Shown here piece after piece: positions 23,918-33,537 of a DNA stretch of 64,000 bases (positions are counted from its first letter, which is position 1; every line of letters starts with the position of its first letter). A program made the translations under genes and the position numbers. The DNA is from Cedecea selenatireducens. GTDB taxonomy: Bacteria; Pseudomonadota; Gammaproteobacteria; Enterobacterales; Enterobacteriaceae. The stretch covers positions 310,001 through 374,000 of the forward strand of contig NZ_JBHIKW010000002.1 in assembly GCF_042138895.1 (NCBI RefSeq), written 5' to 3'. The notes beneath the pieces are model-generated. The model had not been told where the DNA came from and searched no databases. It saw only the letters and a program-made list of their open reading frames with translations.

Positions 23918-25069
23918 TTAGAAATCGTAGCGCAGACGAACCAGGTTCATGTCGCCCAGGTTGTCGGTGCTGGAGGTGAAGACGTGCTCGTAGTCCACCT
24001 GGAAGCCGTAATCCAGCTTGAAGCTCACGCCCACACCGTTGTCGATGCGCTGGTAGCTGCGGCCGGTCACGTATTGCAGACGGTCACCCATGAAGTATGG
24101 CTGTACGGATTTCAGCGCGTACTGACCCACCGGGATGGTGTAACCGGCAAAGTACTCGATGCCCCACGCGTCGCCGGAGAAGTAGTTGTTGACGTCTTTC
24201 AGCTTGGTGGTCAGGAAGTTCTGGTACCAGCCGCCGCCGAAGCTGAACGTCCAGTTGTCCGGTTTCCAGCTCAGCGCGGTCCCGTAGATGTTCTGGTTGT
24301 AAGACTTGCTATCGCCGTCGTTCGGGTTACGCATATCGGCACGGGTGTAGTTCCATGCGGTGCCCCAGGTCAGGTCTTTGGTGATGTGGTAATCCACGCC
24401 CAGAGAGCCGCCGCCTTTACGCTTGTAGCGCATGCCGGTGGTGGCACGGATGTCGTTATCTTCAAACAGGTAAGAAGCGTAAACGTCCGCATCGCCGAAG
24501 GTGTTTTTATACTTCAGCATGTTACGGGAACGGTAAGAGCCGTCGTAGTCGCCGTTGATGCCGTTACCCGGAGCCTGACCGATCATGTCGTAGTCCCAGA
24601 TATCGGTTTTCGCGCCAACCACGTCATAGTAAACGCTGTTCTGCTGCCCGTAGGTCAGCTGACCCCAGGTTTTGCTTTTCAGGCCGGTGTACAGCATACG
24701 GCGAGTAGTATTGTTCGCGCCGTCTGCATAGTGGTTGTCCCACTCGAAGACCGCCGGAATATTCACGCCCAGCTCGTAGAAGCTGATCCAGCTAATATCA
24801 TCGAACAGATAATAATCAGCCGCGAAGCGGAAACGGGTGCCGCCGTCAAAGCCGTTACGTTTGTAAGAGCCTTTATCGCCGTCGCCGGACATCATATTAA
24901 ACTGCGGACGAATACTGCCGCCCACGGTGAAGTTGAGGCGGCTCAGCGGGTTACCGGCCTGCGGGTCCTGCTTCAGGACGGTGATTTCCGCGTTAGCGGC
25001 GAAAGACGCCATACCTGCAAGCAGGCCGGCCCCAATCAGTAATGGTAAAGCGCGCAAATTTGCTTTCAT
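23918..25069 (-). CDS. Outer-membrane porin-like beta-barrel protein
   Basis: A 383-residue outer-membrane protein with a signal peptide (cleavage near ANA-EIT). Many alternating aromatic beta-strands follow, and the C-terminus VRLRYDF ends in the terminal Phe that directs outer-membrane insertion. Strands such as SWISFYELGVNIP, GLKSKTWGQLTYGQQ and RNMLKYKNTFGDADVYASYLF look like the general-porin fold, including a putative L3 segment. It is not recognisably OmpC, OmpF, PhoE or ChiP. It stands alone between ftrA and ybbP, with an AT-rich 220-base upstream region. The solute is unknown. Confidence 0.8.
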   Translation of the reverse strand: MKANLRALPLLIGAGLLAGMASFAANAEITVLKQDPQAGNPLSRLNFTVGGSIRPQFNMMSGDGDKGSYKRNGFDGGTRFRFAADYYLFDDISWISFYELGVNIPAVFEWDNHYADGANNTTRRMLYTGLKSKTWGQLTYGQQNSVYYDVVGAKTDIWDYDMIGQAPGNGINGDYDGSYRSRNMLKYKNTFGDADVYASYLFEDNDIRATTGMRYKRKGGGSLGVDYHITKDLTWGTAWNYTRADMRNPNDGDSKSYNQNIYGTALSWKPDNWTFSFGGGWYQNFLTTKLKDVNNYFSGDAWGIEYFAGYTIPVGQYALKSVQPYFMGDRLQYVTGRSYQRIDNGVGVSFKLDYGFQVDYEHVFTSSTDNLGDMNLVRLRYDF

Positions 25070-25289
25070 GTGGATCCTTAGTAACCGTATTTATTATAAG
25101 CGCGGGCATATTAACGCTTATTAAGTCCGATTTCTGAGGGATTTTTATTAATTCGTGCGGTTATCTATCAGTCTTTTCTTAATAGATATTAAAAAAACAT
25201 CAAAAAATGCAGAAAATATGTTCTGACGCAATAAATATCGAAATATAATAAATTTTATAACGGTAGCCGGGCGTCCCTGCCCGGCCTCC

Positions 25290-27704
25290 TCAGACGACAA
25301 ACTGGCGGAACAGCGCCTTCCCTTTCAGTAAACGAACGCCCAGCCAGCCGCCGCAAAGCGACAGCAATATCGCCCCGGTAACAGGCAGCACGATCCACAG
25401 ACGCAAATCAGGCTCCCACGGGAAGTCGAACACCCGGGTTTGCAGCACGCCAAGCGCCGTTTCGGCCCCGATGGCCGCCACCAGGCCGGACACCAGCCCC
25501 AGCACGGCGAACTCGCACCATAGCGTGGTTCTGAGCAGCTTTTTGCCCGCGCCCAGCGTGCGGTAAACCACCAGTTCCTGATGGCGCTGGCGCATGCCAA
25601 CCTGTACCTGAGCCAGCAACAGCAGCAGGCCGCAGGCGGTCACCAGCACCACCATCACCTCCAGCGCGCGGCTGACCTGCTCCAGCACCTGCCCGATTTG
25701 TTTCAGGATAGCCCCGATATCCAGCAGGCTGACGGTCGGGAATTCGCGGTTAAGCTGGGTCAGCAGGCCGTTACTTCCCTCCCAGCGGAAGCTGGTGAGC
25801 CAGCTCTGCGGCTGCCCGTCGAGCGCCCCCGGCGGGAAGATAAAGTAGAAGTTTGGCCGCAGGCTTTCCCAGTCCACTTTGCGCAGGCTGGTCACCTTCG
25901 CGGTGAAGTCCTGGGTATCTCCCATGAAGGTCACGCTGTCGCCGAGTTTAATGTTCAGCCGCTTCGCCACGCCGTCGTCCATCGACACTTCCCCGGCCTT
26001 CGGCGGCCAGCTGCCCGCAAGGATCGGGTTGTGATCAGGCTTCTGGCTCTGCCAGGTCAGATTCAGCTCGCGGTTCAACGCTTCGTCCGGGTTGCCCTCG
26101 GTGGACTGGCCGTTAATCGCCGTCATGCGCGCCCGAACGATGGGGTAAAACGAATCCGGGATCACCTGATGGTCGGCGAGGAAGGTTTTCACCGGCTGAA
26201 CCTGCTCCGGCGCAATGTTCACCAGGAAGTAGTTCGGGCTTTCCGGCGGCAGCTGCTGCTGCCATCTGTCCAGCAAATCGCCCCGCAGCACTAGCAGCAG
26301 CGCCAGCAGCATAAAGGAGAGCGAGAACGCCGCCAGCTGGCTGAGCGTCGCCCACGGCTGGCGAAGCAGGCGGTTAACCGCCAGGCGCAGGGCCAGGTTT
26401 TTTAGCGTCAGCTTCTTAAGCAGCTTCAGCACGCCCCAGCCAACGAGGCCGCACAGCGCCGCCAGCACCAGCGTGCCCGCCAGCACCGCCCAAAGTAGCG
26501 AACTTCCGCCCATGAGCAACGCCAGCAGCAGTACCACAACGACGCTAATCACCGGCAGATAAATTTTCAGCGGCCAGACGCTGGCCACGGCGTCACGGCG
26601 CAGCACGCGCAATGGCTGAGTCGCCAGCAAAAGTCGATACGGACGCAGTCCCACCAGCACGGAGATTGTTACCATCGAGCCGATAGCCCACACCCACGGC
26701 CAGAGGCTCGCTGGCGGCAGCGCGGCCGGCAGCACCGGCTTCAACAGCTGCATCAGTGCGGCTTCAAACAGCAGCCCGACGGCGCCCCCGGCAATCGCCG
26801 AAAGCAGCAGCACCATCAGCCACTGGCCGATAATCAGCTTACGCAGCGCCGCCCTGCCCGCGCCCAGCGTTTTCAGGATGGCCACCAGGTCGTAGCGGCT
26901 GCGGCAGTAGTGGCTCATCGCCACGGCAATCGCCGCCACGGCCAGCAGCAGCGTCAGCAGGGCAGAAAGCAGCAGGAACTGCTGAGAACGCTCCAGCGAC
27001 TTGCCCAGCGCGCCTTCGTCCTGCTCCATGCCGATCCAGCGCTGCTCCGGCTTCAGCTTCGGCAGCAGGAAGTTTTCAAACTGCTGCAATTGCTGTGCGT
27101 CGCCGCCAAACTTGTAGCGCCAGCTAATGCGGCTGCCGGGCTGTACCGCCCCGGTTTTCTCGACGTCGGCCAGGTTCATCATCAGCCGGGGCGCAATCTG
27201 GAACGGGTTAAACCCGGCGTCCGGCTCCTGAATCACCTGCCCGGCAATACGCAGCGTGGCATCGCCCACGTCAATATTGTCGCCCACTTTCAGGTTGAGC
27301 AGAGCCAGCAGGCGAGGCGCAAGCAGCGCGGTGCCCGGCTCTGGTTTCAGGCCCGGCGGGTTAGTTTCCAGCTCGCCGTACATCGGGTAAACTCCGTCGA
27401 CCGCTTTCACATCCGCCAGCTGCGGCGTGTCGCCGGCAAAGGTCATGGTGGTGAAGCTCAGCTGTTTGCCGACCGTTAAGCCATCGCTTTGCGCCTGAGT
27501 CAGCCATTCATCCGGCACGGCGCGGGCGCTACGCAATGTCCTGTCGCCCGCCATATACTCGCGGCTTTGCTGGCTGAGGCCTTTTTCCATTCTGTCGCTG
27601 ATGCTGCCGAGCGCCAGCACGCAGGCCACCGCCAGGCTCAGCGCCAGCCAGACAATCAGCAGCGAGGGAGAGCGCCACTCGCGCCAGAACCAGCGGGCTA
27701 TCAT
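25290..27704 (-). CDS. ybbP: ABC transporter permease YbbP (FtsX-like)
   Basis: An 804-residue permease with two FtsX/MacB-type transmembrane modules and large periplasmic loops, matching E. coli YbbP along its length. It pairs with the ATPase YbbA. The complex belongs to the type VII/LolCDE-like superfamily and is thought to act on envelope lipophilic substrates. The ATG at 27704 overlaps the ybbA stop by four bases (ATGA), so the two are co-translated. A longer start adding four residues is less likely. Confidence 0.95.
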   Translation of the reverse strand: MIARWFWREWRSPSLLIVWLALSLAVACVLALGSISDRMEKGLSQQSREYMAGDRTLRSARAVPDEWLTQAQSDGLTVGKQLSFTTMTFAGDTPQLADVKAVDGVYPMYGELETNPPGLKPEPGTALLAPRLLALLNLKVGDNIDVGDATLRIAGQVIQEPDAGFNPFQIAPRLMMNLADVEKTGAVQPGSRISWRYKFGGDAQQLQQFENFLLPKLKPEQRWIGMEQDEGALGKSLERSQQFLLLSALLTLLLAVAAIAVAMSHYCRSRYDLVAILKTLGAGRAALRKLIIGQWLMVLLLSAIAGGAVGLLFEAALMQLLKPVLPAALPPASLWPWVWAIGSMVTISVLVGLRPYRLLLATQPLRVLRRDAVASVWPLKIYLPVISVVVVLLLALLMGGSSLLWAVLAGTLVLAALCGLVGWGVLKLLKKLTLKNLALRLAVNRLLRQPWATLSQLAAFSLSFMLLALLLVLRGDLLDRWQQQLPPESPNYFLVNIAPEQVQPVKTFLADHQVIPDSFYPIVRARMTAINGQSTEGNPDEALNRELNLTWQSQKPDHNPILAGSWPPKAGEVSMDDGVAKRLNIKLGDSVTFMGDTQDFTAKVTSLRKVDWESLRPNFYFIFPPGALDGQPQSWLTSFRWEGSNGLLTQLNREFPTVSLLDIGAILKQIGQVLEQVSRALEVMVVLVTACGLLLLLAQVQVGMRQRHQELVVYRTLGAGKKLLRTTLWCEFAVLGLVSGLVAAIGAETALGVLQTRVFDFPWEPDLRLWIVLPVTGAILLSLCGGWLGVRLLKGKALFRQFVV

Positions 27705-28387
27705 GCTTCCTCCCACAGTTTGCCTTCGCGCAGCCGCAGGCGGCGGTCGCAGCGTGCCGCCAGCTGCTCGTCGTGGGTGACGAGGATCAGCGTGGTGGAG
27801 AAATCGCGGTTAAGGGAAAACAGCAGGTCGGCAATGCGGTCGCCGGTTTGCCTGTCGAGATTACCGGTAGGCTCATCGGCAAACAGCACGCCCGGTTTGC
27901 CGTTAAACGCCCGAGCCAGCGCCACGCGCTGCTGTTCCCCGCCGGAGAGCTGTGCTGGCAGGTGATCCAGGCGTTTGCCTAAGCCCAACTGCTCCAGCAG
28001 CGCTTTGGCCTGAGCCCGGCTGGCCGAGCTGTTTTCACCGCGTAGCAGCGAGGGAAGCTCTACGTTTTCGAGGGCATTCAGGGTGGGCACCAGCATAAAG
28101 GACTGAAACACAAAGCCGACGTTCCTGGCACGCAAGGCCGCTCTCGCCTCTTCATCCATGCTGTGCAGCGGCTCGCCGCAAAGGTGGACTTCGCCGTCCG
28201 TGCCGTCATCAAGCCCGGCCAGAATCGCCAGCAGCGTGGACTTGCCCGAGCCTGACTCGCCAATCAGGGCGATGGTTTCGGCCGGTTTGACAACCAGCTC
28301 AACTCCGGTAAGGATGGAAAGCTCGTGTTCACCCTGACCCACGGACTTACTAAGATGATGAACTTCAACAATGTTTTCCGCTGGCAT
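27701..28387 (-). CDS. ybbA: ABC transporter ATPase YbbA
   Basis: A 228-residue ATPase of the LolD/MacB type. Walker A is GESGSGKST (~residue 43), signature LSGGEQQR, Walker B LFADEPTGNLD. It drives the YbbP permease. Its 5' end overlaps the divergent tesA coding region by 33 bases, an arrangement shared with E. coli. Confidence 0.95.
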   Translation of the reverse strand: MPAENIVEVHHLSKSVGQGEHELSILTGVELVVKPAETIALIGESGSGKSTLLAILAGLDDGTDGEVHLCGEPLHSMDEEARAALRARNVGFVFQSFMLVPTLNALENVELPSLLRGENSSASRAQAKALLEQLGLGKRLDHLPAQLSGGEQQRVALARAFNGKPGVLFADEPTGNLDRQTGDRIADLLFSLNRDFSTTLILVTHDEQLAARCDRRLRLREGKLWEEA

Positions 28388-28978
28388 TTGCCCTTCCTGT
28401 TTCTGGCTTTGATGACCTTCCGCGCCGCCGCGGCGGACACGTTATTGATTTTAGGCGATAGCCTGAGCGCCGGTTACCGTATGGCAGCCACCAGCGCCTG
28501 GCCCGCTCTGCTGGATGCCAAATGGCAGCCGCAGAATACAAAAGTCGTGAATGCGAGCATCAGCGGTGATACCGCTGCGCAGGGCCTGTCTCGCCTGCCC
28601 GCGCTGTTAAAGCAGCATCAGCCTCGCTGGGTTTTAGTGGAGCTTGGCGGCAACGACGGCCTGCGTGGGTTCCAGCCTCAAGAGGTAGAAAAAACCCTTA
28701 AGCAGGTTATCACCGACGTGAAGGCCGCCAATGCCCAACCGCTGCTGATGCAAATTCGCCTGCCCGCCAACTACGGACGCCGCTATAATGAGGCGTTTAG
28801 CGCTATTTATCCGCAGCTTGCCAAACAGTTTGATATCCCTTTGCTTCCGTTCTTTATGGAAGAGGTGTATCTGAAACCGCAATGGATGCAGGATGACGGC
28901 ATTCACCCTAACCGTGATGCTCAGCCGTTTATCGCCGACTGGATGGCGACGCGGCTGACTCCGTTACTCTCTAAATAA
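28355..28978 (+). CDS. tesA: Periplasmic acyl-CoA thioesterase I / protease I
   Basis: A 207-residue GDSL-family hydrolase with a signal peptide (cleavage near AAA-DTL). Catalytic blocks are ILGDSLSAG (Ser), ISGDTA (Gly), GGNDGL (Asn) and DGIHPN (Asp, His). It hydrolyses long-chain acyl-CoA and some esters in the periplasm. Two adjacent ATGs (28355, 28358) exist; the first follows E. coli. The gene starts inside the divergent ybbA coding sequence. Confidence 0.95.
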   Translation: MMNFNNVFRWHLPFLFLALMTFRAAAADTLLILGDSLSAGYRMAATSAWPALLDAKWQPQNTKVVNASISGDTAAQGLSRLPALLKQHQPRWVLVELGGNDGLRGFQPQEVEKTLKQVITDVKAANAQPLLMQIRLPANYGRRYNEAFSAIYPQLAKQFDIPLLPFFMEEVYLKPQWMQDDGIHPNRDAQPFIADWMATRLTPLLSK

Positions 28979-29055
28979 CCGGCGCAGCAGCGCCAGGCAT
29001 GACGAGATAGTTAAACACGACTGATAAATAATCGGGGCACCCTTCGGGTAAAGTT

Positions 29056-29826
29056 ATGCAAAAATCCGTTTTAATTACAGGCTGCTCCAGCGGGATTGGC
29101 TTAGCCAGCGCGCAGGAGTTACAGAAGCTTGGCTACAACATTCTCGCCGCCTGCCGTAAACCGGAAGACGTAGAGCGCATGAATCAGCTCGGTTTTACCG
29201 GCGTTCAGCTCGATCTTGATGACCCGGAAAGCGTCAAACGTGCCGCCGCCGAAGTGATTGAAATTACCGGCAATCGCCTGTTCGGGCTGTTTAATAACGG
29301 CGGTTATGGCGTGTATGGCCCGCTGAACGCCATTTCCCGCGAACAGCTTGAACAGCAGTTTTCCACCAACTTCTTCGGCACGCACCAGCTCACCATGCTG
29401 CTGCTGCCCGCCATGCAGCCTCACCACGAAGGCCGCATCGTGATGACCAGCTCGGTGATGGGGCTGATTTCCACGCCGGGGCGCGGGGCCTATGCCGCCA
29501 GTAAATATGCGCTGGAAGCCTGGTCAGACGCGCTGCGCATGGAACTTCGCCACAGTGGGATTAAAGTCAGCCTGATTGAGCCCGGCCCAATCCGCACCCG
29601 CTTTACCGATAACGTCAATCAAACCCAGAGCGACAAGCCGGTAGAGAACCCTGGCATTGCCGCAAGGTTTACCCTCGGCCCGGAAGCGGTGGTGGCGAAA
29701 GTGCGCCATGCCTTTGAAAGCCCAAGGCCGAAGCTGCGCTACCCGGTGACCGTGGTGACCCACGTGATTACCGTGCTGCGCCGCCTGTTGCCGGCATGCG
29801 CAATGGACAAAATTTTACGCAGCTGA
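29056..29826 (+). CDS. ybbO: Short-chain dehydrogenase YbbO
   Basis: A 256-residue SDR. The cofactor motif TGCSSGIG lies at residues 8-15, NNGGYGVYG corresponds to the NNAG block, and the catalytic Ser and Tyr-Lys are in MTSSVMG and YAASKYALE. In E. coli YbbO is described as an NADP-dependent aldehyde reductase. It lies between tesA and cnoX as in E. coli and probably shares a transcript with them. Confidence 0.94.
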   Translation: MQKSVLITGCSSGIGLASAQELQKLGYNILAACRKPEDVERMNQLGFTGVQLDLDDPESVKRAAAEVIEITGNRLFGLFNNGGYGVYGPLNAISREQLEQQFSTNFFGTHQLTMLLLPAMQPHHEGRIVMTSSVMGLISTPGRGAYAASKYALEAWSDALRMELRHSGIKVSLIEPGPIRTRFTDNVNQTQSDKPVENPGIAARFTLGPEAVVAKVRHAFESPRPKLRYPVTVVTHVITVLRRLLPACAMDKILRS

Positions 29827-29884
29827 GTTGAAGTCCCGGCCTCAGCCCCCATGTAAAAAACAAATGCTTAACAGAGAATCGCCC

Positions 29885-30739
29885 ATGTCCGCAGAAAACA
29901 TTATCAACATTACCGAAGCGAACCTGCACCAGACGCTGGAACAGTCCGTGGCTAAACCCGTGCTGTTTTATTTCTGGTCTGCCCGCAGCCAGCACTGCGA
30001 ACAGTTAACGCCGGTTCTGGACAGGCTCGCAGCCCAATACAACGGCCAGTTTATTCTCGCCAAAGTTGACTGCGACGCAGAGCAGATGGTGGCTTCGCAG
30101 TTTGGCCTGCGCTCCATTCCTACCGTGTACCTTTTCCAGAATGGTCAGCCGGTGGACGGCTTCCAGGGGCCGCAGCCGGAAGAAGCGATTCGCGCCCTGC
30201 TCGACAAAGTGCTGCCGCGTGAAGAAGAGCTGAAAGCCCAGCAGGCAGTGGAGCTGATGCAGGAAGGCAAACACGCCGAAGCGCTGCCGCTGCTGAAAGA
30301 TGCCTGGCAGCTGTCCGACCAGAACAGCGAGATTGGCCTGCTGCTGGCGGAAGTGCAGATCGCCCTGAACCGCAGCGAAGACGCCGAAGCGGTGCTGAAA
30401 ACTATTCCTCTGCAGGATCAGGACACGCGCTACCAGGCGCTGATTTCCCAGATTGAACTGCTGAAACAGGCTGCCGACACGCCGGAGATTCAGCAGCTGC
30501 AGCAGCAGGTACAAAACGAGCCGGACAACGCCCAGCTCGCCAGCCAGCTCGCATTGCAGCTTCATCAGGTCGGCCGGAACGAAGAAGCGCTGGAGCTGCT
30601 TTATACCCACCTGAAAAAAGACCTGGGCGCAGCAGACGGCCAGGCGCGTAAAATGATGATGGAAATTCTGGCCGCGCTGGGCACCGGCGACGCGCTGGCG
30701 TCCAAATACCGCCGTCAGATTTACGCCCTGATGTATTAA
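29885..30739 (+). CDS. cnoX: Chaperedoxin CnoX (YbbN)
   Basis: A 284-residue protein with an N-terminal thioredoxin-like domain (about 1-110) and a C-terminal TPR domain. The active-site position reads SARSQHC, so the canonical CXXC is SXXC, as in E. coli YbbN. CnoX protects client proteins from oxidative (HOCl) aggregation and passes them to DnaK or GroEL. An upstream start would add 19 residues; the ATG at 29885 gives the family length. Confidence 0.95.
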   Translation: MSAENIINITEANLHQTLEQSVAKPVLFYFWSARSQHCEQLTPVLDRLAAQYNGQFILAKVDCDAEQMVASQFGLRSIPTVYLFQNGQPVDGFQGPQPEEAIRALLDKVLPREEELKAQQAVELMQEGKHAEALPLLKDAWQLSDQNSEIGLLLAEVQIALNRSEDAEAVLKTIPLQDQDTRYQALISQIELLKQAADTPEIQQLQQQVQNEPDNAQLASQLALQLHQVGRNEEALELLYTHLKKDLGAADGQARKMMMEILAALGTGDALASKYRRQIYALMY

Positions 30740-30754
30740 GACTTCTGCGTAAAA

Positions 30755-30781
30755 AAACAAAGGCCGGATATTCCGGCCTTT
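30755..30781. terminator. Bidirectional terminator between cnoX and cfa-like gene
   Basis: A 10-bp inverted repeat AAAGGCCGGA/TCCGGCCTTT (30759-30768 and 30772-30781) with a three-base loop and a preceding A-run. It serves the two converging genes. Confidence 0.8.
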
Positions 30782-30784
30782 AGC

Positions 30785-31936
30785 TTATCTGTAAACGCGG
30801 ATCCCGCCGTCCACGCCATTCGGACTGAACAGCACCTGCCAGAGCTGAATATTTCGCGCACGGAATGCGCCCGCACAGGCGTTTAAATAGTAGGTAAACA
30901 TCCGTTTAAAACGCTCGTCATAATTGCGTGAAATATTAGGCCAGCAGCGGAGGAAATTATCGTTCCAGGCCATCAACGTTCTGTCGTAATCCGCGCCGAT
31001 ATTGTGCCAGTCTTCCATAATAAAATGTTTTTCACTGGCGCTGGCAATATGGCGCACGGACGGTAAACAGCCGTTGGGGAAAATATATTTATTGATCCAG
31101 GGATCGACGTTTAAATCCGTTTCATTCGAACCGATGGTGTGCAGCAGAAACAGGCCATCGTCTTTAATATTGCGGGCGGCAACCTCAAAATAGGTGCTGT
31201 AGTTTTTCGGCCCGACGTGCTCGAACATGCCCACGGAAACAATGCGATCAAATTTGCTGTTGAGGTCGCGATAATCCTGCAGCAGGATCTCGACGTCCAG
31301 GCCCCGGCAGCGATCCTGCGCCATTTTTTGCTGCTCCGCCGATATCGTTACGCCGACCACCGACACGCCGTATTCCTGTGCCGCATACTGCGCCAGACCG
31401 CCCCAGCCGCAGCCGATATCCAGCAGCGTCATGCCCGGCCTGAGCTGCAGCTTTTCGCAGATCATGTGCAGCTTATTACGCTGGGCAGAGGCAAGATCCG
31501 TGGCGTCTTTCCAGTAGCCGCAGGAATATTGCATATACGGATCGAGCATCGCGGCAAACAGATCGTTGCCGATATCGTAGTGCTCCTTGCCGACTATCCA
31601 GGCACGCTTACGGGACTGCAAATTAAAGACTCTGGCCCCGGCAATACGCAGCAGGTCAGAGAAATGCTTCGGCATTTTGCTGTCCAGGCCGTGGCGCAAA
31701 ATATGGGTAAATAAAATATCCAGCCTGTCGCAGTCCCACCAGCCGTCCATATAGCTTTCCCCCAGGCCGAGAGAACCTTCCTGTAATATTCGCTTGAAGA
31801 AGTCTGGATTATTCACCCGAATATCTGCCGGGCCGTTGCCGTCAATATCAATCGCCATGGGTGAAATTAATTCTTCCACGATTTTCTGCCAATGGCTGTT
31901 ATTGGTCCGATGCTGCTCAGCTATTATTGTCCCCAT
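30785..31936 (-). CDS. Cyclopropane-fatty-acyl-phospholipid synthase-like protein
   Basis: A 383-residue SAM-dependent enzyme closely resembling Cfa, which methylenates the double bond of unsaturated acyl chains in membrane phospholipids. The SAM-binding loop LLDIGCGWGGLAQYA is clear, and conserved Cfa blocks YSCGYWKDA, SVGMFEHVG and FLRCWPNIS are present. The ATG at 31936 has a GAGGAAG site; longer starts are less likely. E. coli cfa lies elsewhere (near ribC), so this is probably an additional copy. It occupies the position of fetAB (ybbLM) between cnoX and qmcA. Confidence 0.88.
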   Translation of the reverse strand: MGTIIAEQHRTNNSHWQKIVEELISPMAIDIDGNGPADIRVNNPDFFKRILQEGSLGLGESYMDGWWDCDRLDILFTHILRHGLDSKMPKHFSDLLRIAGARVFNLQSRKRAWIVGKEHYDIGNDLFAAMLDPYMQYSCGYWKDATDLASAQRNKLHMICEKLQLRPGMTLLDIGCGWGGLAQYAAQEYGVSVVGVTISAEQQKMAQDRCRGLDVEILLQDYRDLNSKFDRIVSVGMFEHVGPKNYSTYFEVAARNIKDDGLFLLHTIGSNETDLNVDPWINKYIFPNGCLPSVRHIASASEKHFIMEDWHNIGADYDRTLMAWNDNFLRCWPNISRNYDERFKRMFTYYLNACAGAFRARNIQLWQVLFSPNGVDGGIRVYR

Positions 31937-32179
31937 TGCTTCCTCACCGGGATAAGTGCTCTTGCCAAATACCGCCCGCCCAATAGCGCGAGCTGCCGAA
32001 GCATCCGATATTACGCCTGCGCACACCATGCGTGAAATGAACTTACTCCATGAAAATCATTCCATTTAGGAATAATTAAATGATAAGCAGCAATTAATTC
32101 TCAACGGGCGCCGGACTGTTGCTGAATGTTTCAGGTTAAGCAGTTAGACTGAATGCAAAACAAACAGGAGGTTTTTTTA

Positions 32180-33094
32180 ATGCTTATCGTGATCCCCGTA
32201 TTAATTCTCGTGGCGCTGGTGGTTGTAGCGGCCGGGGTAAAAATCGTGCCTCAGGGCTTTCAATGGACCGTCGAACGCTTTGGCCGCTATACCAACACCC
32301 TGATGCCGGGCCTGAATCTTGTGGTACCGTTTATGGATCGCGTGGGCCGCAAAATCAACATGATGGAACAGGTGCTCGACATCCCTTCCCAGGAAGTCAT
32401 TTCCAAAGATAACGCCAACGTTTCCATTGACGCCGTGTGCTTTATTCAGGTGGTTGACGCCCCGCGCGCCGCCTATGAAGTCAGCAACCTTGAGCTGGCG
32501 ATCATCAACCTGACGATGACCAACATCCGTACCGTGCTGGGCTCAATGGAGCTGGATGAAATGCTCTCCCAGCGCGACAACATCAACACCCGCCTGCTGC
32601 ACATCGTGGACGAAGCCACCAACCCGTGGGGCATTAAAATCACCCGTATCGAAATCCGCGACGTGCGCCCGCCGGCTGAGCTGATTGATGCCATGAACGC
32701 CCAGATGAAAGCCGAACGTACCAAGCGCGCCTACATTCTTGAGGCCGAAGGGATCCGCCAGGCGGAAATCGTCAAAGCCGAAGGTGAAAAACAGTCGAAA
32801 ATCCTGAAGGCCGAAGGGGAACGCCAGTCAGCTTTCCTTCAGGCAGAAGCCCGCGAACGTAGCGCCGAAGCGGAAGCCCGCGCCACGCAAATGGTGTCCG
32901 AAGCTATCGCCAAGGGGGATATTCAGGCGGTGAACTACTTCGTCGCCCAGAAATACACCGACGCGCTGCAGCAAATCGGCTCGGCCAATAACAGTAAGGT
33001 GGTGCTGATGCCGCTGGATGCCTCCAGCCTGATGGGCTCCATCGCCGGGATCAGCGAACTTATCGCCCAGAGCGGCAACGAGCGTAAAAAATGA
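32180..33094 (+). CDS. qmcA: SPFH/band-7 membrane protein QmcA
   Basis: A 304-residue stomatin-like protein with one N-terminal membrane segment (about residues 2-20) and an SPFH domain. A C-terminal coiled coil with Ala/Glu-rich repeats follows (EAEGIRQAEIVKAEGEKQS region). QmcA is a suppressor of ftsH/htpX defects and works in membrane protein quality control. A CAGGAGG site fixes the ATG at 32180. It overlaps ybbJ by four bases (ATGA), the usual SPFH-NfeD pairing. Confidence 0.95.
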   Translation: MLIVIPVLILVALVVVAAGVKIVPQGFQWTVERFGRYTNTLMPGLNLVVPFMDRVGRKINMMEQVLDIPSQEVISKDNANVSIDAVCFIQVVDAPRAAYEVSNLELAIINLTMTNIRTVLGSMELDEMLSQRDNINTRLLHIVDEATNPWGIKITRIEIRDVRPPAELIDAMNAQMKAERTKRAYILEAEGIRQAEIVKAEGEKQSKILKAEGERQSAFLQAEARERSAEAEARATQMVSEAIAKGDIQAVNYFVAQKYTDALQQIGSANNSKVVLMPLDASSLMGSIAGISELIAQSGNERKK

Positions 33095-33537
33095 TCGACA
33101 GTATTCTCGCGCACCCACACGTCTTCTGGCTTGCGCTAGGCGGACTGCTGCTGGCGGCGGAGATGCTCGGCGCTAGCGGCTATTTGCTGTGGAGCGGCGT
33201 GGCGGCGGTCATCACCGGGCTGCTGGTCTGGCTGCTGCCGCTCGGCTGGGAAACGCAGGGCGTCTGTTTTGCCCTGCTGACGCTGGTCGCCGCCTTTCTC
33301 TGGTGGCGCTGGCTGTCCAGCCGCAAGCAGCAAATTCCGGGTGAAGTGCTCAACCAACGCGGCCAGCAACTGGTTGGCCGCCGTTTCCGTCTGGAAACCG
33401 CGCTGGTCAACGGCCGGGGGCATGTTCGCGTGGCAGACAGCAGCTGGCCGGTGACCGCCGATGAAGATTTACCGGCGGGCTGTGAGGTTGTGGTGCAGGC
33501 CGTGGAAGGCATTACGCTAAAAATTAAAGCGGTTTAG
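33091..33537 (+). CDS. ybbJ: NfeD-family inner-membrane protein YbbJ
   Basis: A 148-residue NfeD-family protein: two to three hydrophobic segments in the first ~75 residues, then a C-terminal OB-fold domain (LVGRRFRLETALVNGRGHVRV). NfeD proteins partner SPFH proteins, here QmcA, with which the gene overlaps. Its 3' end overlaps the converging cueR by four bases. Confidence 0.93.
   Translation: MIDSILAHPHVFWLALGGLLLAAEMLGASGYLLWSGVAAVITGLLVWLLPLGWETQGVCFALLTLVAAFLWWRWLSSRKQQIPGEVLNQRGQQLVGRRFRLETALVNGRGHVRVADSSWPVTADEDLPAGCEVVVQAVEGITLKIKAV

Noticed and set aside
23984..25042. 352-codon plus-strand frame inside the porin gene
   Set aside because: The porin strand has a signal peptide, beta-strands and terminal Phe; the opposite frame has a low-complexity Val/Ala/His composition typical of an antisense shadow.
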